A stretch of 64,000 nucleotides of DNA, taken from positions 43,200,335 through 43,264,334 of the forward strand of contig OZ034970.1 in NCBI GenBank assembly GCA_964030785.1, in the 5' to 3' direction. Source of the stretch: Siderastrea siderea. Taxonomy: Eukaryota > Cnidaria > Anthozoa > Scleractinia > Rhizangiidae. The position numbers were made by a program, and so were the translations under genes. Below the pieces are notes generated by a model, which was given only the letters and a program-made list of their open reading frames with translations, searched no databases and was not told the origin of the DNA. Below, piece after piece: positions 18,813-33,800 of the stretch (position 1 is the first letter of the stretch; each line of letters begins with the position of its first letter).

Positions 18813-21800
18813 CTTTGAGAACAAGAAATGAAAACAGGGATGAGCCAGGCTAGCAAGGACCTTTACATTCTACAGTCAAACCTTCAGACACCAGAGAGAT
18901 GCGATTCTAACGTCTGAGTTGTGTGGGTCAAAAGTGTGAAAGTTTAAATAACGACTATCAAGCAGTTATTTCCTGTGATACTGCTTATTATGATTTAAAA
19001 AGGAGATCTAACTTTGAAAGTCTGTGGATGAGATCCTAAAGTGCGTTTTGCTTTTCAAAGTCGTTTTCAGGTTTTCTTTTCTGAGCTTGTATACAAAATC
19101 CTTAAGTGGGACTTAAGTTACGTTATCAAAGAAATTTCATTCATGGCAATAAGAGTATGATGTTGAATTATTTCTCTAGGCTTTTAGTATTTCACACATT
19201 TTATCTCGTGCACTAATTACAACTCACACATTTTTATATTTTTGGTATCTTTGCATTGTTACGAAGTTTTTAAATAGTTGCACTGCAAAGCGTTGTAATT
19301 TAGTTTTTAAATGCAAAATTTTGGTCCAAAAAACGTATCATTATTAACTCGTGCGCAAATAGCTGCTCTTTGAAGTTGTGCCTTAGTCAAAGAGATCCAG
19401 TATCAGTCATCACTGTTGAATACAGATTTGTGTGATCAGCATTGAATTTCTTCTTTTGTCAGTACATTGTAACACATACACAGGTCATGAGAATTAAGGA
19501 AATGAACACAAAAGATGAATTGTCTTGATTATTAAGACGGATTCCGCTCAACGTTCGAGCAATAAGTGCAAAAAATATTTACCAAAAAACTACTCATAGC
19601 ACGGTAACATTTTAAATGCTATTTGAAACATCTCACTCTAGTTCACTTGCCCAAGTGACCCCGCGATGAAATTCTCAAGCATTCTCAAGAAAATAGTTTC
19701 AAATCTCGTAAAAGTATGCTAAAAGCGGGCGCCATTTTGTTTTGAACTGACATGAAGCGTCTTTTTAATTTAAGTATGGATAACTTCAAATCCAATTTTC
19801 TCTCGCGGGGTCAGCTTGGGAGCAAAAGTAACGATAAGTTCTTCTTATCTGTTCTCCAAACGTGACAGTGCTGCAATTATTTTTTTGGTAACTTAATTTT
19901 TGCACTTACTGCTCGAACGTTGAGCGGAAATCGTCTTAAACAAGTTCTCCCAAACAGCGCTTAATGAAATGTATAAAGAACAGTGAGGAGAATTTGTATA
20001 AGCTACCTTGGTGGACCACAGACGGTAAACTGTGCGGCAATGGGACATTGTGGTACACAGCAAAACAACAAATGGCGGGACAGAAGGAGTCCTTGTGTTC
20101 CTTAGCACTGTAGCATGTTCTTGCTGATATCGAATCTACAAAACGGCAAAACAACAGTTTAACCACAAAAGAAAATTCAACGACAAATAAATTTAACGTT
20201 CTCATTTTCGTTTCAGATTTGCTAGCAATGAAGAGCGAAAATGACTTTTTGGAAGGAAAAGGCTAATTGAGTGAACCCACCTTATTTATACAATAGCCTT
20301 AATGCTCATCAAACAAAAATTCCTTGTGCGGACATTCACCGGCAACATAAAAAACTGTTCAATTCCCTAGTCTTTAGACGTTTAAGGACACCAAAAACAT
20401 GCCAGAAACAGAATAAATAGTAAACACAAAAGAAAAGAGAACTTACTTCTCTTCATTAGACGATCAATGGAATCTTCCAAAAGGAATTTGTATTCTGAAA
20501 TCAAGTCCGCACTAACGAGTGGCTGCAAGGGCGAAACATGTGTCTGTTTAATAAAAAATAATTTGTTGTTTGCATAATTATATGGTGGTTACGACTTTTT
20601 TTGGTTTGTGGATAAAATCTCTACACGTAGCCTGAGAAAACAGCCGACGTTTCGAGAGGTCGCCACTTGAGCCCTCGCAAAACGACGTCTGAGTAACGAT
20701 TGCAGAAATTCCATACTGATGACGCGTCACTACTCAGATCTAGGTAGCGCTTCTGACTGGTTGAAACGGGCGGGAACTTCGTTTCAACCAATCAGAAGCA
20801 CTACCAAGTTCTGGGTAGTAACGCGTCATCGGTATGGAATTTCTGCGCTCGTTACTCAGACGTCGTTTGCGAGGGCTCAAGTGGAGACCTCGCGAAACGT
20901 CGGCTGTTTTCTCAGGCTACTCTACCTGTGCCATTCAAATGAAAGCTACTGAGGATAGCTTCCCAGTGAAATTGTTTGTTATGCTGCACAAGGTGGTTCT
21001 AACTTTTCAGTGTGGACGAAATCCTAAACTGCGACCATGCAAATGAGAGTTAATGAGAGGTATTTTCCTGTGATACTATTCTCTATGCTGTACAAGGTGG
21101 TTCTAACTTTTGAGCCTGTGCATAAAATCATTAAGTGTGGTCATTCGAATGAAAGCTATTGAGCATTCTAGTTCTGTGGTAACCTTCATTACTTTGAACT
21201 ACGTGGTTCTAAAGTTTAAGTCTGTGGATGAAATGTGTAAATACGAATATTCAAATGACAGCCAATTTAGAGTACTCTTCTGTTTGATAGCACTTTCAGG
21301 TTAAGAGTTAACAATATAAAATGCACCTTTCTAAGCAAGTTTCTTGAAATTCTTGGCAATGCCTTGCTATAAAAAGTCAAAGCCAACTTCATTTGCCACA
21401 CAGAGGCTGGGTCAGGCTGAGAATCCAGGTTATGGACAATCTAAAAGAAACGACCCCGAAACATAGTATTAGAAAATAGTTACTTTCTTGGGGGGGGGGG
21501 GGGGGGGGCGAATTCAAGGAATTGAAAAAAAAAAGAAAAAATTTACAAAGGGAATAAACTAAACAAACTATAACCATGAAGCTCTTAGAGAGGAAGTAAT
21601 TAATTTTATCCCGATTTTTTGAATAGAATGGTGATTTTTACTGGACGGAATGTCTGACGTAAGCACAGCGAGATGAGATCAGCAATTGACCGATAGTTGG
21701 CAAACTGAGACGCTTTGATTTGGCGCAGTGGTGGAGAACTCGTCTTCCATAATGTGGCCCGGGTTTGAACTGGCCTCAGTGCCATATGTGTGTTGAGCTG

Positions 21801-24800
21801 GTTTGGTGTCGTATTCATGCGAGGGTTTTTCTTAAGGTGCTTGGTTTTCCAAAAAAAAATTAGAGCCAATCTTCTGTTTGTGCATGATGCCATGAAACAT
21901 TGTAACGGGAAAGTTGCGTCTCAGCCAGAGGCAACCTATGGGTCGCAGGTCTCCCATTGGTAAAGTCGCTCTGAGGACACAGGTCACCCAACAAGAACTT
22001 AAGTCGGTTTCTGCGTCGTTAGACAACTAGGAGAATTACTACTCCCCTACCCCTCAATAGAACGGTAGTCCATCGAAGATTCCTCTTAAAGTCCGATGAA
22101 AGTGGACCTTATACCGCAGCAAACGGGATAAAAGGTTATATTATTAAGCAGCGGACTACAATACCTGCCACATGCGCAGAAGCGTTTTGAGCACCTCAGG
22201 TTTCTCCTCTGTGACGCATTCCACTAAGGCGGATGAGATGAAAGAGCTCAACGTTCTTTCCTTCAAGTAAAGAGAGAAAAGAGAACACCGCAAATTAAAA
22301 CGTTATGAACATCTTAACAATTAATGTGAATGAATAAATTCCCGCTAAGGGCGATTTTCAAATTTCCCAGACTATTTTAATTTAACTTTTCTTACCACTC
22401 ACGAACAGGAAGCAGCTATGAAGCGTAAGGAGAAACCACAGAGATTTTTATACTGGACGTGCTCGTTATCGGTACACTTTCATCTACTTTTGGCATGGAG
22501 AGTGCAGAAAAATTTCTGGGCTTTTTGGTCAAAAATTTTGCCATACCTGAATACCTTGCTCAAACATAAATGACAAAAAGAGTTAGCCCTTCTTCGCTCT
22601 AACGGAGAGCTGACGCTCATAACGTCGGCTTTCGAATCTCTTCTTGGTGGCCAATTTACTCAAGGCAACTCGGCTGGTATTCAGTTTAACCCTTTAAGCC
22701 CCAATAGTGACAAGCATCTAATTTCTCCTTACACTATTACTACTTGATCAAACATACAGGTCGTGAGAATAAAGGAAATGATCACCGATTATCAAATGTC
22801 TTGATTTTTGATCAAATTCTCCCAACCAGTAACATAAGAAATACGAGGAGAATAGTGAGGAGAATATGGATGTTAATATTGGGGCTTAGAGGGTCAAGTG
22901 TTTCACTCTTCCACCGACCCACACCAACATTTGTTCGGAAATTAATCACCAAAGCGTTAGCCCTTTGCCGCGACCAGGGGCAAACGACCAAAATGTCGGC
23001 TTTTGAATGTCTTCACGATGGTCAATTTGGATTATGTCAACTACTTTGACATTAAATTTAATTCCTTTGTATCCTCACCGCGAGCACCACGGTTTTTATA
23101 GAAACCTATCCTCTTTTCAATTTTGATGTGGTTTAGCTATAAAAATGGTCTTGGAAAGATCTGCTCTATGCAGCCATAAAATTATCTTCAACCTGCTTCT
23201 CTCCTCTGCAGATCCACAGCAGTCACGTGCAGCGTGTAAACAGCCCCCCCCCCCCCCCCCCACAAAAATGATGTCAGGCAATTCATAGATGACAACAAAT
23301 CACGCTTGCCTTACTTCCTACCCTCCCCTCCAAATGATCAATTACCTTCCCCTCCCTCCTACTGCTGATTCACCTCCCTCTCCTCCCCATGCTTACTTGC
23401 CTTCCATCCCCTCCCCCCTGCTTACTTACCGTGTTCCTTCCCTTCCCTACTGCTCACTTACCTCCCCCCCCTCGCCCATGCTTACTCACCTTCTCGTTTG
23501 AGAGATGTTTATCGCCGAATAACTCGGCCAGTGCTATAAGGTTTGGATCTGATGAAAAGCTTCGCACTACTTCTATCTAAAAAGAAACAAACAAACAATG
23601 GCGGTCTGTCAACAGGGTTTTCCACACTACACTGGAATAACTTCAAAGTGACACAAATGCTCGGAATAAGTCCGTGAAAAATCATTCCACTACAACGCTC
23701 TTCACTCGTTAGACCAGCCATAGCTGTGAAGGACTGTATACTGGGGTTTCGCTTATCTTATACTCCAGCATAACAAGTGAAAAATAACAGAGCTGAAAAT
23801 TTTACCTTCAACATTTTTCAGAACTGAAGTGGTGTAATTTAAATGACAATTTCTACGGTAACCGTCAAAATTATTACCTTTTTTAGGCGAACACAGTGAA
23901 TGGAGATCGATAGTAGCGTCATCGTTGGACGGTAAGAGTGTTTTAGTTCAGGCCCCAGTTGTTCAAAAGTTGGATAGCGCTATCCACCGGATAAATCTCT
24001 ATCCAGTGGAGAATGCAATTGGTTTCTCTAATGCTTATCCACTGGATAGTGATTTATCCGGTGGATAGCGCTATCCAACTTTTCAACAACTGGGGCCAAG
24101 ATATTACTTAAGACGTATAAAGCGCAGTCCTAAACCATCGTGAGTGAATGTCCTTCTGTTATGACCGCTGACCCCAACAAATGAAACAATCATCCTCAAG
24201 GATGACGGGTAGGATGCATCGGGAAATAAATAACATACAATTGACCGAGACTTTACTGTACTTTAAATACAGAAAGATAACTCCTAGCCTGTTCCAGGCG
24301 TCCAGTTAGTGGCGCCCAAAACGTAAAATATTGAGAGCGGAGGAAAAAAAAGTATCTTCTGATTCCTTCTGCTTTGAATATTTTTCTTTCATGCGCTACT
24401 ATCTGAACGCCTGGAACACAGATTAATCCTCAGTGTTTGCAACAAGAAAACGTTTGCTCTCATTGATTAAAAACAGGTTCAAGGAGGATGACAAACCAGG
24501 CACACGACAGCACAGTAAGTTAACAGCTAAACAAATTGAACAAAACAATTTCTTACCTGTTCCGTTTGGGCAGAGAAGGTTTTTGCAAGGATGTTGCGAT
24601 GCCCCTGTTAGAGATGAAAAAGAAACTTGCTTTTAAATATCAAACAGAAACCAAAAAGTTTGAAGGCTATCAAGAACTTTGGGTTTGTTTTGCATTTGAT
24701 CAGTAATGAGCAGTTCCTTAATAACGTTTTTACAACCCAAACCAATATGTCTGGCCAATCACCTTGAACGGCAGACAAAGCAATAAACCAATCAGAAGTC

Positions 24801-27800
24801 GTAACAGAATGAACCAATCACAAGTCGTGACCAAACACACAAGCGATGCCAAGAGCGAAAAAAACGCGCGCATGCCAAGCCACGATTGGTTTTGCTCACG
24901 CACATCAACAAACGTAACGTCCTCTCGCCAGTCTGTGCAGGTTTACTGCTTTTTTTTTTTCAGCAAATCTGAAGCAAACAACCCAATAAGCTTTCAACTA
25001 AACACAGCAAATGAACCGCTAATCTTTTTTGGTGTAAACGCGTTTTCTCACCCTTCGCACCGGTTGCACCTTTTCCGCGATTTGCACCTCGAATTCTTCA
25101 ATGGCTTCCTTGAGACTTACCAAGACGTGGTTACTTAGTTCTTTACGATAGATTACAACGCATCAAATTAATTTTATTGTAGCACTAACCTTCGGATCAT
25201 CAGCGTAAGATAGAAAACCGGTCCTCCTCTTCACAAACAAGGTTCCGAGATTGGATGTCAGCAAGCTGTAAACGTCAACAATGAAAATACACTCTGGTGA
25301 AAACATTATTTTAAAAAAACGTGATTTTCTTTTCACAAAGAAGTCCAGTTGAGTTTTCGCAAAAAACAGGCACTCATGCACTCGTTGGCTACAAACTAAC
25401 TAACTTTAAGGGGGGAAAGCGGGTACTCTTACCCGGTATTGCTCTTGTCTGCTGTAAAGTCTATTGTGACAGGCCAATAACGCAAACCCGATACACGGAT
25501 CTGAAACAAAGAGAGAATTAGTTTACATTCTTCTTATATTGTTTATATTCTTCCTTCCGTCATTGAAACTGGGTTTAGATAAGGGGAACAACACTCCGCA
25601 GTAAAAAGCGAATCTCGCCATTTGTGTCACTGGTACTGCACAAGATTAGGACGTATTCCCCACCATTTAGTACTGTGCGGCACACTTTTCAGTCAGTCAT
25701 TAACGTCATGTCGTTTCAGTCCTTTTGTGGATAACCACTTCCAGGCTCCGAGAGCAAAAATGCGTGGCAGCTGGGGCCTTCTTTCACACCACCGCTCCTT
25801 TCCTCCCCAGATCCCGCTCGTCTTAAATTTGAGTTCCCTTTCTAACGCGTGCCGTCCCTACTGCCTGGGAGCAAGAGCCTGGGACAGAATATTTTGTTAC
25901 TATACCCAAGTGCTACTTTTAATTATCATACCTTTACCTTAGTTGATAGTTCGCAATTGTCACTGGAATTCATGTGAAGAGGGAAAACGCAATAGTTTGC
26001 AAGCTTAAAATTCATTCAATCTAAACACATTCGGAAAAATGACGTTGCTACTTCCACGCGTTTCTACATTCCGAACTTTACGACACCACCTTGTGGACTC
26101 CAAATAAATCCATCCGATCCATTTACCTTCTTTATGAGTTGCAGCTCAGGTAAAATGCATGGTGCAGTCAACTTCAAATTGGTCTCAGGGTAGAACTGAG
26201 ATTCCTATAAAAGCAGTAATAAATGTAAAGAAGATCCTCGCAGTTATTAACGCAACTTATGCAGTTGCGAAAAGAAAGCCTGAAAAAAATAAATGAATAT
26301 ATGAACTTCATATATTCATAATTTAAAATGAAGTAAATAGCATTTTTAACGTATTTACAATCTGACAAGTTAGGATCAAAGAAGATTATGACCCTGACGA
26401 ATCGCCGCTCGCGAAAAGAATTTTTTTATTGAAATCCAAATAACAACACTATTTTCTTTTACCAGCCGAATAACACGTTTATAATCCTCCAAAGGCCTAT
26501 TCTTTATTCGATGAAAATAATACGGGAAAGGATGTCACTTCGGAAATTGCTTACATTTTTCCTCGCCCATGTGAGAATCGAAAAAATACCATCGAGTCAA
26601 AACATGGCTGCGTGCATTACTGATTCCCAAAACAATCGAATAGAGTGCCGCATTGTGCATTCAATTAGACTCGTTCCAGAAAAAAAATAAACAGGACAAT
26701 CACAACAACCTGTTAGAATCGGGAACTTCGAACCCACTAGAACACACATTATGTAGGCCACAGGTTACCCAACCTAATGGTTGATACATCCAGAACAGGC
26801 TCAGAAGGGGAATCCACGCAAGGAAGGAAGTTTGGTAAGCCTGTGGAAAACTGAAGGAGGGTAATGGAGGAAGAGCTTCAGAACGAAAGAAACATCATTT
26901 ACACCACTGCTAAGAAAACAACGTCAAACAGAGTCTGTTGACGTAGCATTGTCAACGCCCTTTGCAACACCTGGAGCGTTAAGCAGCCACTTGCTAGACA
27001 GAATGGACGAGTTGGCGAGCTTGTTAAGGAGAATCAGCAGTCTAAGATATTCAAGTTAAAACGTCTGAAAAGTGATTACAAAATTACCGTTGAACCTCCT
27101 TATTACCACGACCAAGTCAGCATCAAATTTCTTCTTATCATATCAGTGCATTATAACACATACAGGTCATGAGAATCAAGGAAACGATCACTAAAGAGGA
27201 AACGTCTTGATGTTAATGTTTAAGCAAATTCTCCCAGCTAATGCCATAAGAAATACATGAAGAACAGTGAGGAGAATCTGCATGTTGATATTGGGGCTTG
27301 AAGGGTTGAGGCTACTTCTTCGGGCCCCAAGCGAAAGCTCACACAATGATCGTCTTGTTAAAAAAACCTCGTTATAATAATAATTATGCATTATAATAAC
27401 GCGACTGAATGTAAACAGCCGTGCGCCAACCTTAAGGGTGACTTCCAGGGGAACATGGCAAGCTTTGTTGGTGTCCACTTCACGAGGCACAAGAACTCGA
27501 GGCTCAGCCGCTAACACGTACAAATGTCTGAAAGCTTGCAGATGATACCTAAAAGGATAAAACAGGAAACGACATTTACGGTGTTTAACAGTGAATCGAC
27601 TAGGGCATTTAATCACGTGACTAGGGGTATTGCTGCTGCCTTAGTTTTCCCCCCCCCCCTAATCTATCCTCCGTGTATATCGTTTACAGTTAGCCATTAT
27701 ACACCTGGAGGAAGTGAGACAATGTGGAGTTAAGAGCAAAATGCAGGGGCTGAGAACAAGATTTCAACAAAAACTTCAGGTTGAAAGTTCTAATTGTGCT

Positions 27801-30800
27801 AATACAGAAGCAGCTTACCTCGCATATGGCAATCAGTTAAGAAACATATAAGGAGCCGCGTTCCACGCGTGTAAATAGATGTATTTTTATAGTGTTAGTG
27901 AGAGTTGTGTGAAGTGAGCATAGGCCCTATTGAATGTCCTCCAGACCACTGGCCATGAAAAGGAAAGAAGACAATCAACTACAGGATACAAAAAAAAATT
28001 TTGACCTCGGCGGAATTTTAACCTACGACCTCTCCATCAGTTCACGGTTGTTCGGTACGGCGAATACTCACTTCACAGCGTTTTCACATTTACTACAAAA
28101 TCAGTTTAAATTATTACCTGTTATCAGTGCTGGAGATGGGGAATCTCGGGTAAAAAGCACAAACTAACGCAGCAACCGCAGGACCACTGGTGCTAAGGGT
28201 GAATCTAGACAACAAATAAAGAAAAAGATAGGGATATCATTTCCACCTTAAACCTCAGAACGAATGTCATGAAACTCTAAATCTGAAGCAGAATACTGAA
28301 AAAAAATTGAATAAAAAGCTTATAAGCGTACGATGAATAGCAATGAAGTTACAACGGTGGAAACACTCGCAAAAAATTAAAAGTACCCCTAGATACCTTT
28401 AATTTCAATACTCACATCTCAGTGCTTAGTAACTTTCATTTCGAATGGCCACACATAACGATTTTATCCACAGACTCAAAAGTTAGAACCACAAGGAAAG
28501 TGAAGCTCAGAAGCTTTCACTTGAATGGTAAAATTTAAGGAATTTACCCAAACTCACAAAACTCATAAATTTGTTTTTTAACTAGGTGCAAAATTATTTA
28601 AAAAGTAGACTACCTTGAGTTCTATTTCACATTGACAGTCTAGGGGGTGAGTTTTTATATTAAGGGGTAGCACAACACGTCTAACCTTCCCCCTCCCAGG
28701 AAAAGGAGTCCAACTGCCATGTGAACAGCCATGTGACTTCCATAAGAAACATCCGGGGAATGTCGCTTACGCAAATGACGAGCGATCCTCAGGACATCCA
28801 AGTTACCGGTCCCCGCCATTACCTGAAAACAGTTTGACCAAGATTGAGTGCAAGTTTAGACACGTACTGGGGAGCAGGGATGGCACAGTGGCGAGAGTAC
28901 TCGCCTCCCACCAATGTGGCCCGGGTTCGATTCCCGCGGCGTCATATGTGGATTGAGCTTGTTGTTGGGTCTTCTCCTTGCTCCGGGTTTTTTCCTCCAG
29001 GTCCTCCGGTTTTTCCTCCCTCCTCAAAAACCAACACTTCCAAATTCCAATTCGATCTGGAACGGGACGCGTTTTCCAGGAGCTCACGACCAGCAAAGAC
29101 AAGGATGGAGGTCGACGTTTTTTCGAGCGAATGGTCAACGACACGCAGCCAAACAAGGATGAGGCTAATTGTTTACGTAAACAGTTGAATGACCAGCTAT
29201 AGGAAAACAACAGCAGTGGGACATATTTAAAAAAAAAGAGAGAGAAATTTTACTTTCCAAGAACATATCCCGCATTGTCTATCAGCGAATAGACAGTGAC
29301 AATTGAACCAATCAGATTCGCGTATTCGCAATAGACCACAATAATTGAGCCAATCAGATTCGCGTATTCGCAATAGATAAGATTCTCTTGTTCATTATGG
29401 AAGCGAAGAGAATGCAACAGCAGAGTCAAAAGCAAATGAAATAAACATTACAATCACTTTCTAATGGAGTGTTCTTTTTTCTTCCCGAGTGATTTATCGC
29501 ATGGTTAAACCATAGAACAAGTGGTCTGCTGCTTTCATGTGTATTACCAATACAATATCCCACAGCAATTGACCAACCACAGTGCGAGCACCATCGAAAA
29601 TTATGTTAGAACATACCATTGCAAGCGACAGGAGAATGGTGTTAAGACAAGTCTCCACTGTTGGCTTCCCAGCCTGGAAAAACAATAACACACCGTAACA
29701 CCCACTTATAAGCAGTATGCTTATACAGCTTCGTAAGATATTTTAGGGGGCTTTTAACTGAGGGAGCTGATATATTCAGGGATGGGGTCCGGGGCAACCA
29801 GGATAAGGAGATTGCGAATGACGAAACATATCTGGGTGTCAACTTTCGAGGTTTCAAGTTGAGGATGCAGGAAGAGTGGGGGGTTGGGGGGGGGGGGGGG
29901 GTTAATTACCTGTTCCACAGCGCTGCTACTTAGCAAGTCCTTGCAGTATTTGGTATAATGCATCTGTAAACAAAGAGCAGTCTTAAGTGTTTCAGCACTA
30001 GCAAAGAAATGAAGCTTTACCTTCACGCAATTAACGGAGCACGATTCTGGAAGAATGGCTTCTTACTGTGAAGCCAAACAAGGACAGTCATATCCGGTCA
30101 ATCGCTTAAAAAACGTAAATAACGCATTTTAAAACAATCAGAGTAGAACAAAAAACACGCAACAGAGAGATTCTAAGCTACGATTTTTTTCTACGATAGT
30201 CTGAGCGCGCGTACACTAATGGAGTGCGCCTCTATTCCAAATATATAACAAAAAATGAAATACCAAACAGTCGAAAGCTTGATGATTCGATGAACCTGCA
30301 AACCTCAGCCCCATGGCCATGCAACATCCGGCGATAATGTTGACCTTTGCTTGACTGAAAATAAAGAAAAAAGAGCAGTCACATATCAAACACTGAGGAG
30401 ATTGTTGAAAACACAAGGCCTTGTGTAAAACTGGAGCTAACTGGCGATTACGTCACTTAACTCTTAAGAGGATTTCCGTTCAGGTCGTCGAAACCACATG
30501 TGTTTTGCCAACCACCTACAACCGGCATAGTTTTCAAAAGGCACTGCTTATAAAACCCGACAAACTAATGCGCGGCCCACATAAATCCGGCTTCAATTGT
30601 TTTGTGTGAGGGAGATTTCTGAATTCGCCTTTTCTAAATGTTTTCTGTCCACACATCCGTTTCGGTCGTTTGTTGCCGTCCACATGCAAACGACTGAAAA
30701 CAATCAAAACATTACTTTGTAGCGATTTGTCCAATGTTGTAACTCCATCGTTTTCGAAAACTTCGCTCTGGGTCGTTTACTTTAGACAGAAGGCCATAAG

Positions 30801-33800
30801 GCATTGAAAATCACCGTTCTTGTTCGTTCCCGTCCACAAGTTAGTGATGAATCTCCTTTTTCAAAAAGGTCCACTTTGAACAGCGGTTCCAAAAATCTCG
30901 GCTTTCGGAGCGTTTTCAATCGTTTTCGTTCGAGTACGCGTGCACGGGATGCCTCACCGGCTAAACAAATCTCCCTTGTCAAATAAATGAAAATTAGCTT
31001 GAAAACTGATACGTGTGAACGACGCTCAACCACAGCTACACAGACTAAAATAAATCATTTCATAAACAATTTAAACAAAGTCATTGTGAGACGTAACCAA
31101 CCTAAGCGTTTCTACGTCAATGTCAGCGTTCATTGTCTCAGTCTCTGTAGAACTGGAATCGAACTGTTTAACAATCTGTGAAAGCGCCAACAGAGAAATT
31201 TCAGTGATACATTTGAAAAGTCACAAGACTAAGATACGTTGCAGAAGAGATATTTATATAGTGGCCTACACAAAAACTGCACGTAGGCAAACACAGGACA
31301 AGAGTTCCAGTCGTTGAATGAACACTTTGTTAGCTTCTGTGAGGGCAACGGACAATGAAAAGGCGCCGGATCCCGGTGGATGGAAGGTTCTCAAAGAAGC
31401 AAGGCTCCTTGTAGGGCAGGGAAAAAACGTATTTCATATCCAATACTTCGTCAGACACAGCCTGACGTCTTTAGTGAATAAAACGTCAAGGGAAAACGTT
31501 ACAATTCAAAACAAAAGAATTCAAGGTGACATGAGACTAGAAAAGCGTGACATTTAATGACATTCGAAGAAACAAACTTCCTTAACTCTTTCACTCTTGG
31601 ACTCAAAAGGCCCAAACTTTTTATTCTTTAGGTGAAGTACCAACGAAAACAACTGAGCAATACGTTCTTTATAGTGTGGTAATAACTTCGAGTTTGTGGA
31701 TGAAATATTAAAGTGTGACCATTCAGATGAAAGCTGTTGAGTTGTTGAGTGGTATTTTCCTGTGGTGCTGTCTGTTACGTAGTATAAAGTAGTTCTAACT
31801 TTTGAGTCTGTGGATAAAACCTGTCAAGCGCTACTTTGCGCGATGCTATTTGTTACACATTATATATTTCTCAAAAGAAAATTTGGTATGTTTGTCAGGT
31901 TCGAACTTGCACGCTGCTGACAGTGAAATTTTAACTCCAAAAAGAGAAAAGGTAAGGTACTTTAATCCACCAGGGTGCCAGCAATCTGTTGGGGGAACCT
32001 TAATAAAATGCCGGGACAAGCCTTCCTGGATTAACCTTTCCATCCAGCAAAAGGAGGAGATAAAAACACTTTTAGTTACATGCCAAGAACAGCGGAGCCA
32101 TGTGCCAATCCACAGAGCCGGTAGAGTTGTAGACAGACTTACCATAACTAAGCACGCATCAGACAAGACACAATAACCTTACCTCCGGAATGTGACTTTC
32201 CACCCAGTCCGTTGACGGGTATATGCTGTCCCACATTATAAGCCCTCGACTAAGAAGCTAGAGAAATAACACAAGACGGTTATACGTGAGTCGGGATCCC
32301 TTAGGGAAGAATTCGGGTTTATTCGATTTTTGGAAGGAAAAGAAATGCATCTTCTATCTCGGAGAAGCCTTCGTTGAGAGATGAAGAACAAAGAATCTCA
32401 CCCGAAGTAAGAGAAAGTCTGGACGAATAAAATCCATCATGAACTGAGTGTCAGGAGCGTCAAGCCATGCTGCGACAGACCTAAGAACAAAAAAATGAAA
32501 ACCGAGCAGTCCGTTTAATTTCTGACCAAATTGTCTACAGGACTTACAAAAGAGTTTGGACGGTGGTGTACAGTTTTAAGTTTCCCAAAAAATTCCCAAG
32601 GATGTAAACGTTGTGAAACCAGGTTTCAAAAGCGTCACTTGCAAGAAGCCACCGAAATCACTCTGACTTAAGTTTGACATCTTGGTAGATTCATACAGTG
32701 CGACCTTGACAGAGAACATTAAAAGGATAATAAAATCACCCCCATTTGACTTAAAAATATGACAGTTTGTCTGTCCGTAGGAGACGATAGGGGGGAGGGG
32801 ATTAAAAACTTAAATAGCAAAGGCACTTAAAGCTTTGCCTGATGACAGAACAATATTTTTTTTACAGTTGTCCTCGCTCTCTATTTGCCTCTCGGAACAG
32901 AAAATGTGCGCTGCAAACAAATATCTGAGCATATAAGCGAAATGACCGCCGTCACCTCTCCGTTGCAGCGCGTTGGACCTAAAGCTAAAGTAGTAAAACG
33001 CTGATGTAGGAGTAAAATAAACATACGCGTTATTGGTCTTCATGAACATCAATCCTAGTGCCAGAGTAGCACCTGGTCCAGTGACGTTTACATTCACACT
33101 GTCACCCTCCTGTCAGGGAGAGAAAATACTACATTAAGAAACTACACAATCTCAAGAAATAAAACTGATCTTACAGTGCCTCTGTAAAACCTATAAGTAT
33201 ACGACATTTTCACAAGTGAAATTCCCAAATCTTACGGGCCTGGCTAAACTAGGAAGCATTGTTGCGGTAACATTGTTTCCAGACATGTTTCCTTGGGTGG
33301 CTAAACTGGGAAGCACACGTTTCGGAAGCAAAATTTGCGTCTGTGAAGCAAAAATGTTTTTGACTTGATTCAGAAACATTTCCTTGCTTCCAAGACGCAA
33401 ATTTGCATATGTTTCTCGCGCAGCTAAACTGGGAAACATTTGCGTCTGCAGCAATGTTTCCTAGTTTAGCCAGGCCCTACTGCGCACGCCATTTACGTGG
33501 CGATTTCATGCCATGTCATGCATTGAGCGTGCGCGCTGTTGAAGAAATGTAGATATATAGCACTGTTATCTATGCACGGGTTTAACTCTCTTAAATGTTC
33601 GTGACCCCCAGATTTTCCTTTGATAGATCACTTTCTTTATCGATTGTCTACGTACTTTTTACGAAAAATTGAAGAAAATCTGTGTTGTAGAAGTTTTTTT
33701 TATTTTTTATCAGCTTTTCTGCCCACACACCATCGAATTCCGCTATTAATTTAGCTGCGCGGTGCTGGCAAAACCCCATCTTAAAGGTTGAGTTTAACTG

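Noticed and set aside
23289..23580. Pro/Ser-rich plus-strand frames near 23.3-23.6 kb
   Set aside because: They come from a CT-rich intron stretch and overlap ANAPC1 exon W34 on the other strand.
28005..28090. tRNA gene on the minus strand near exon W28
   Set aside because: Only a B-box-like GGTCGTAGGTTAAAATTCC with a weak A box; no cloverleaf. At most an old tRNA-derived repeat.
31318..31557. Plus-strand frames at 31.0-31.6 kb as exons of another gene
   Set aside because: No recognisable domain or splice structure; they lie in the ANAPC1 intron between W22 and W23.
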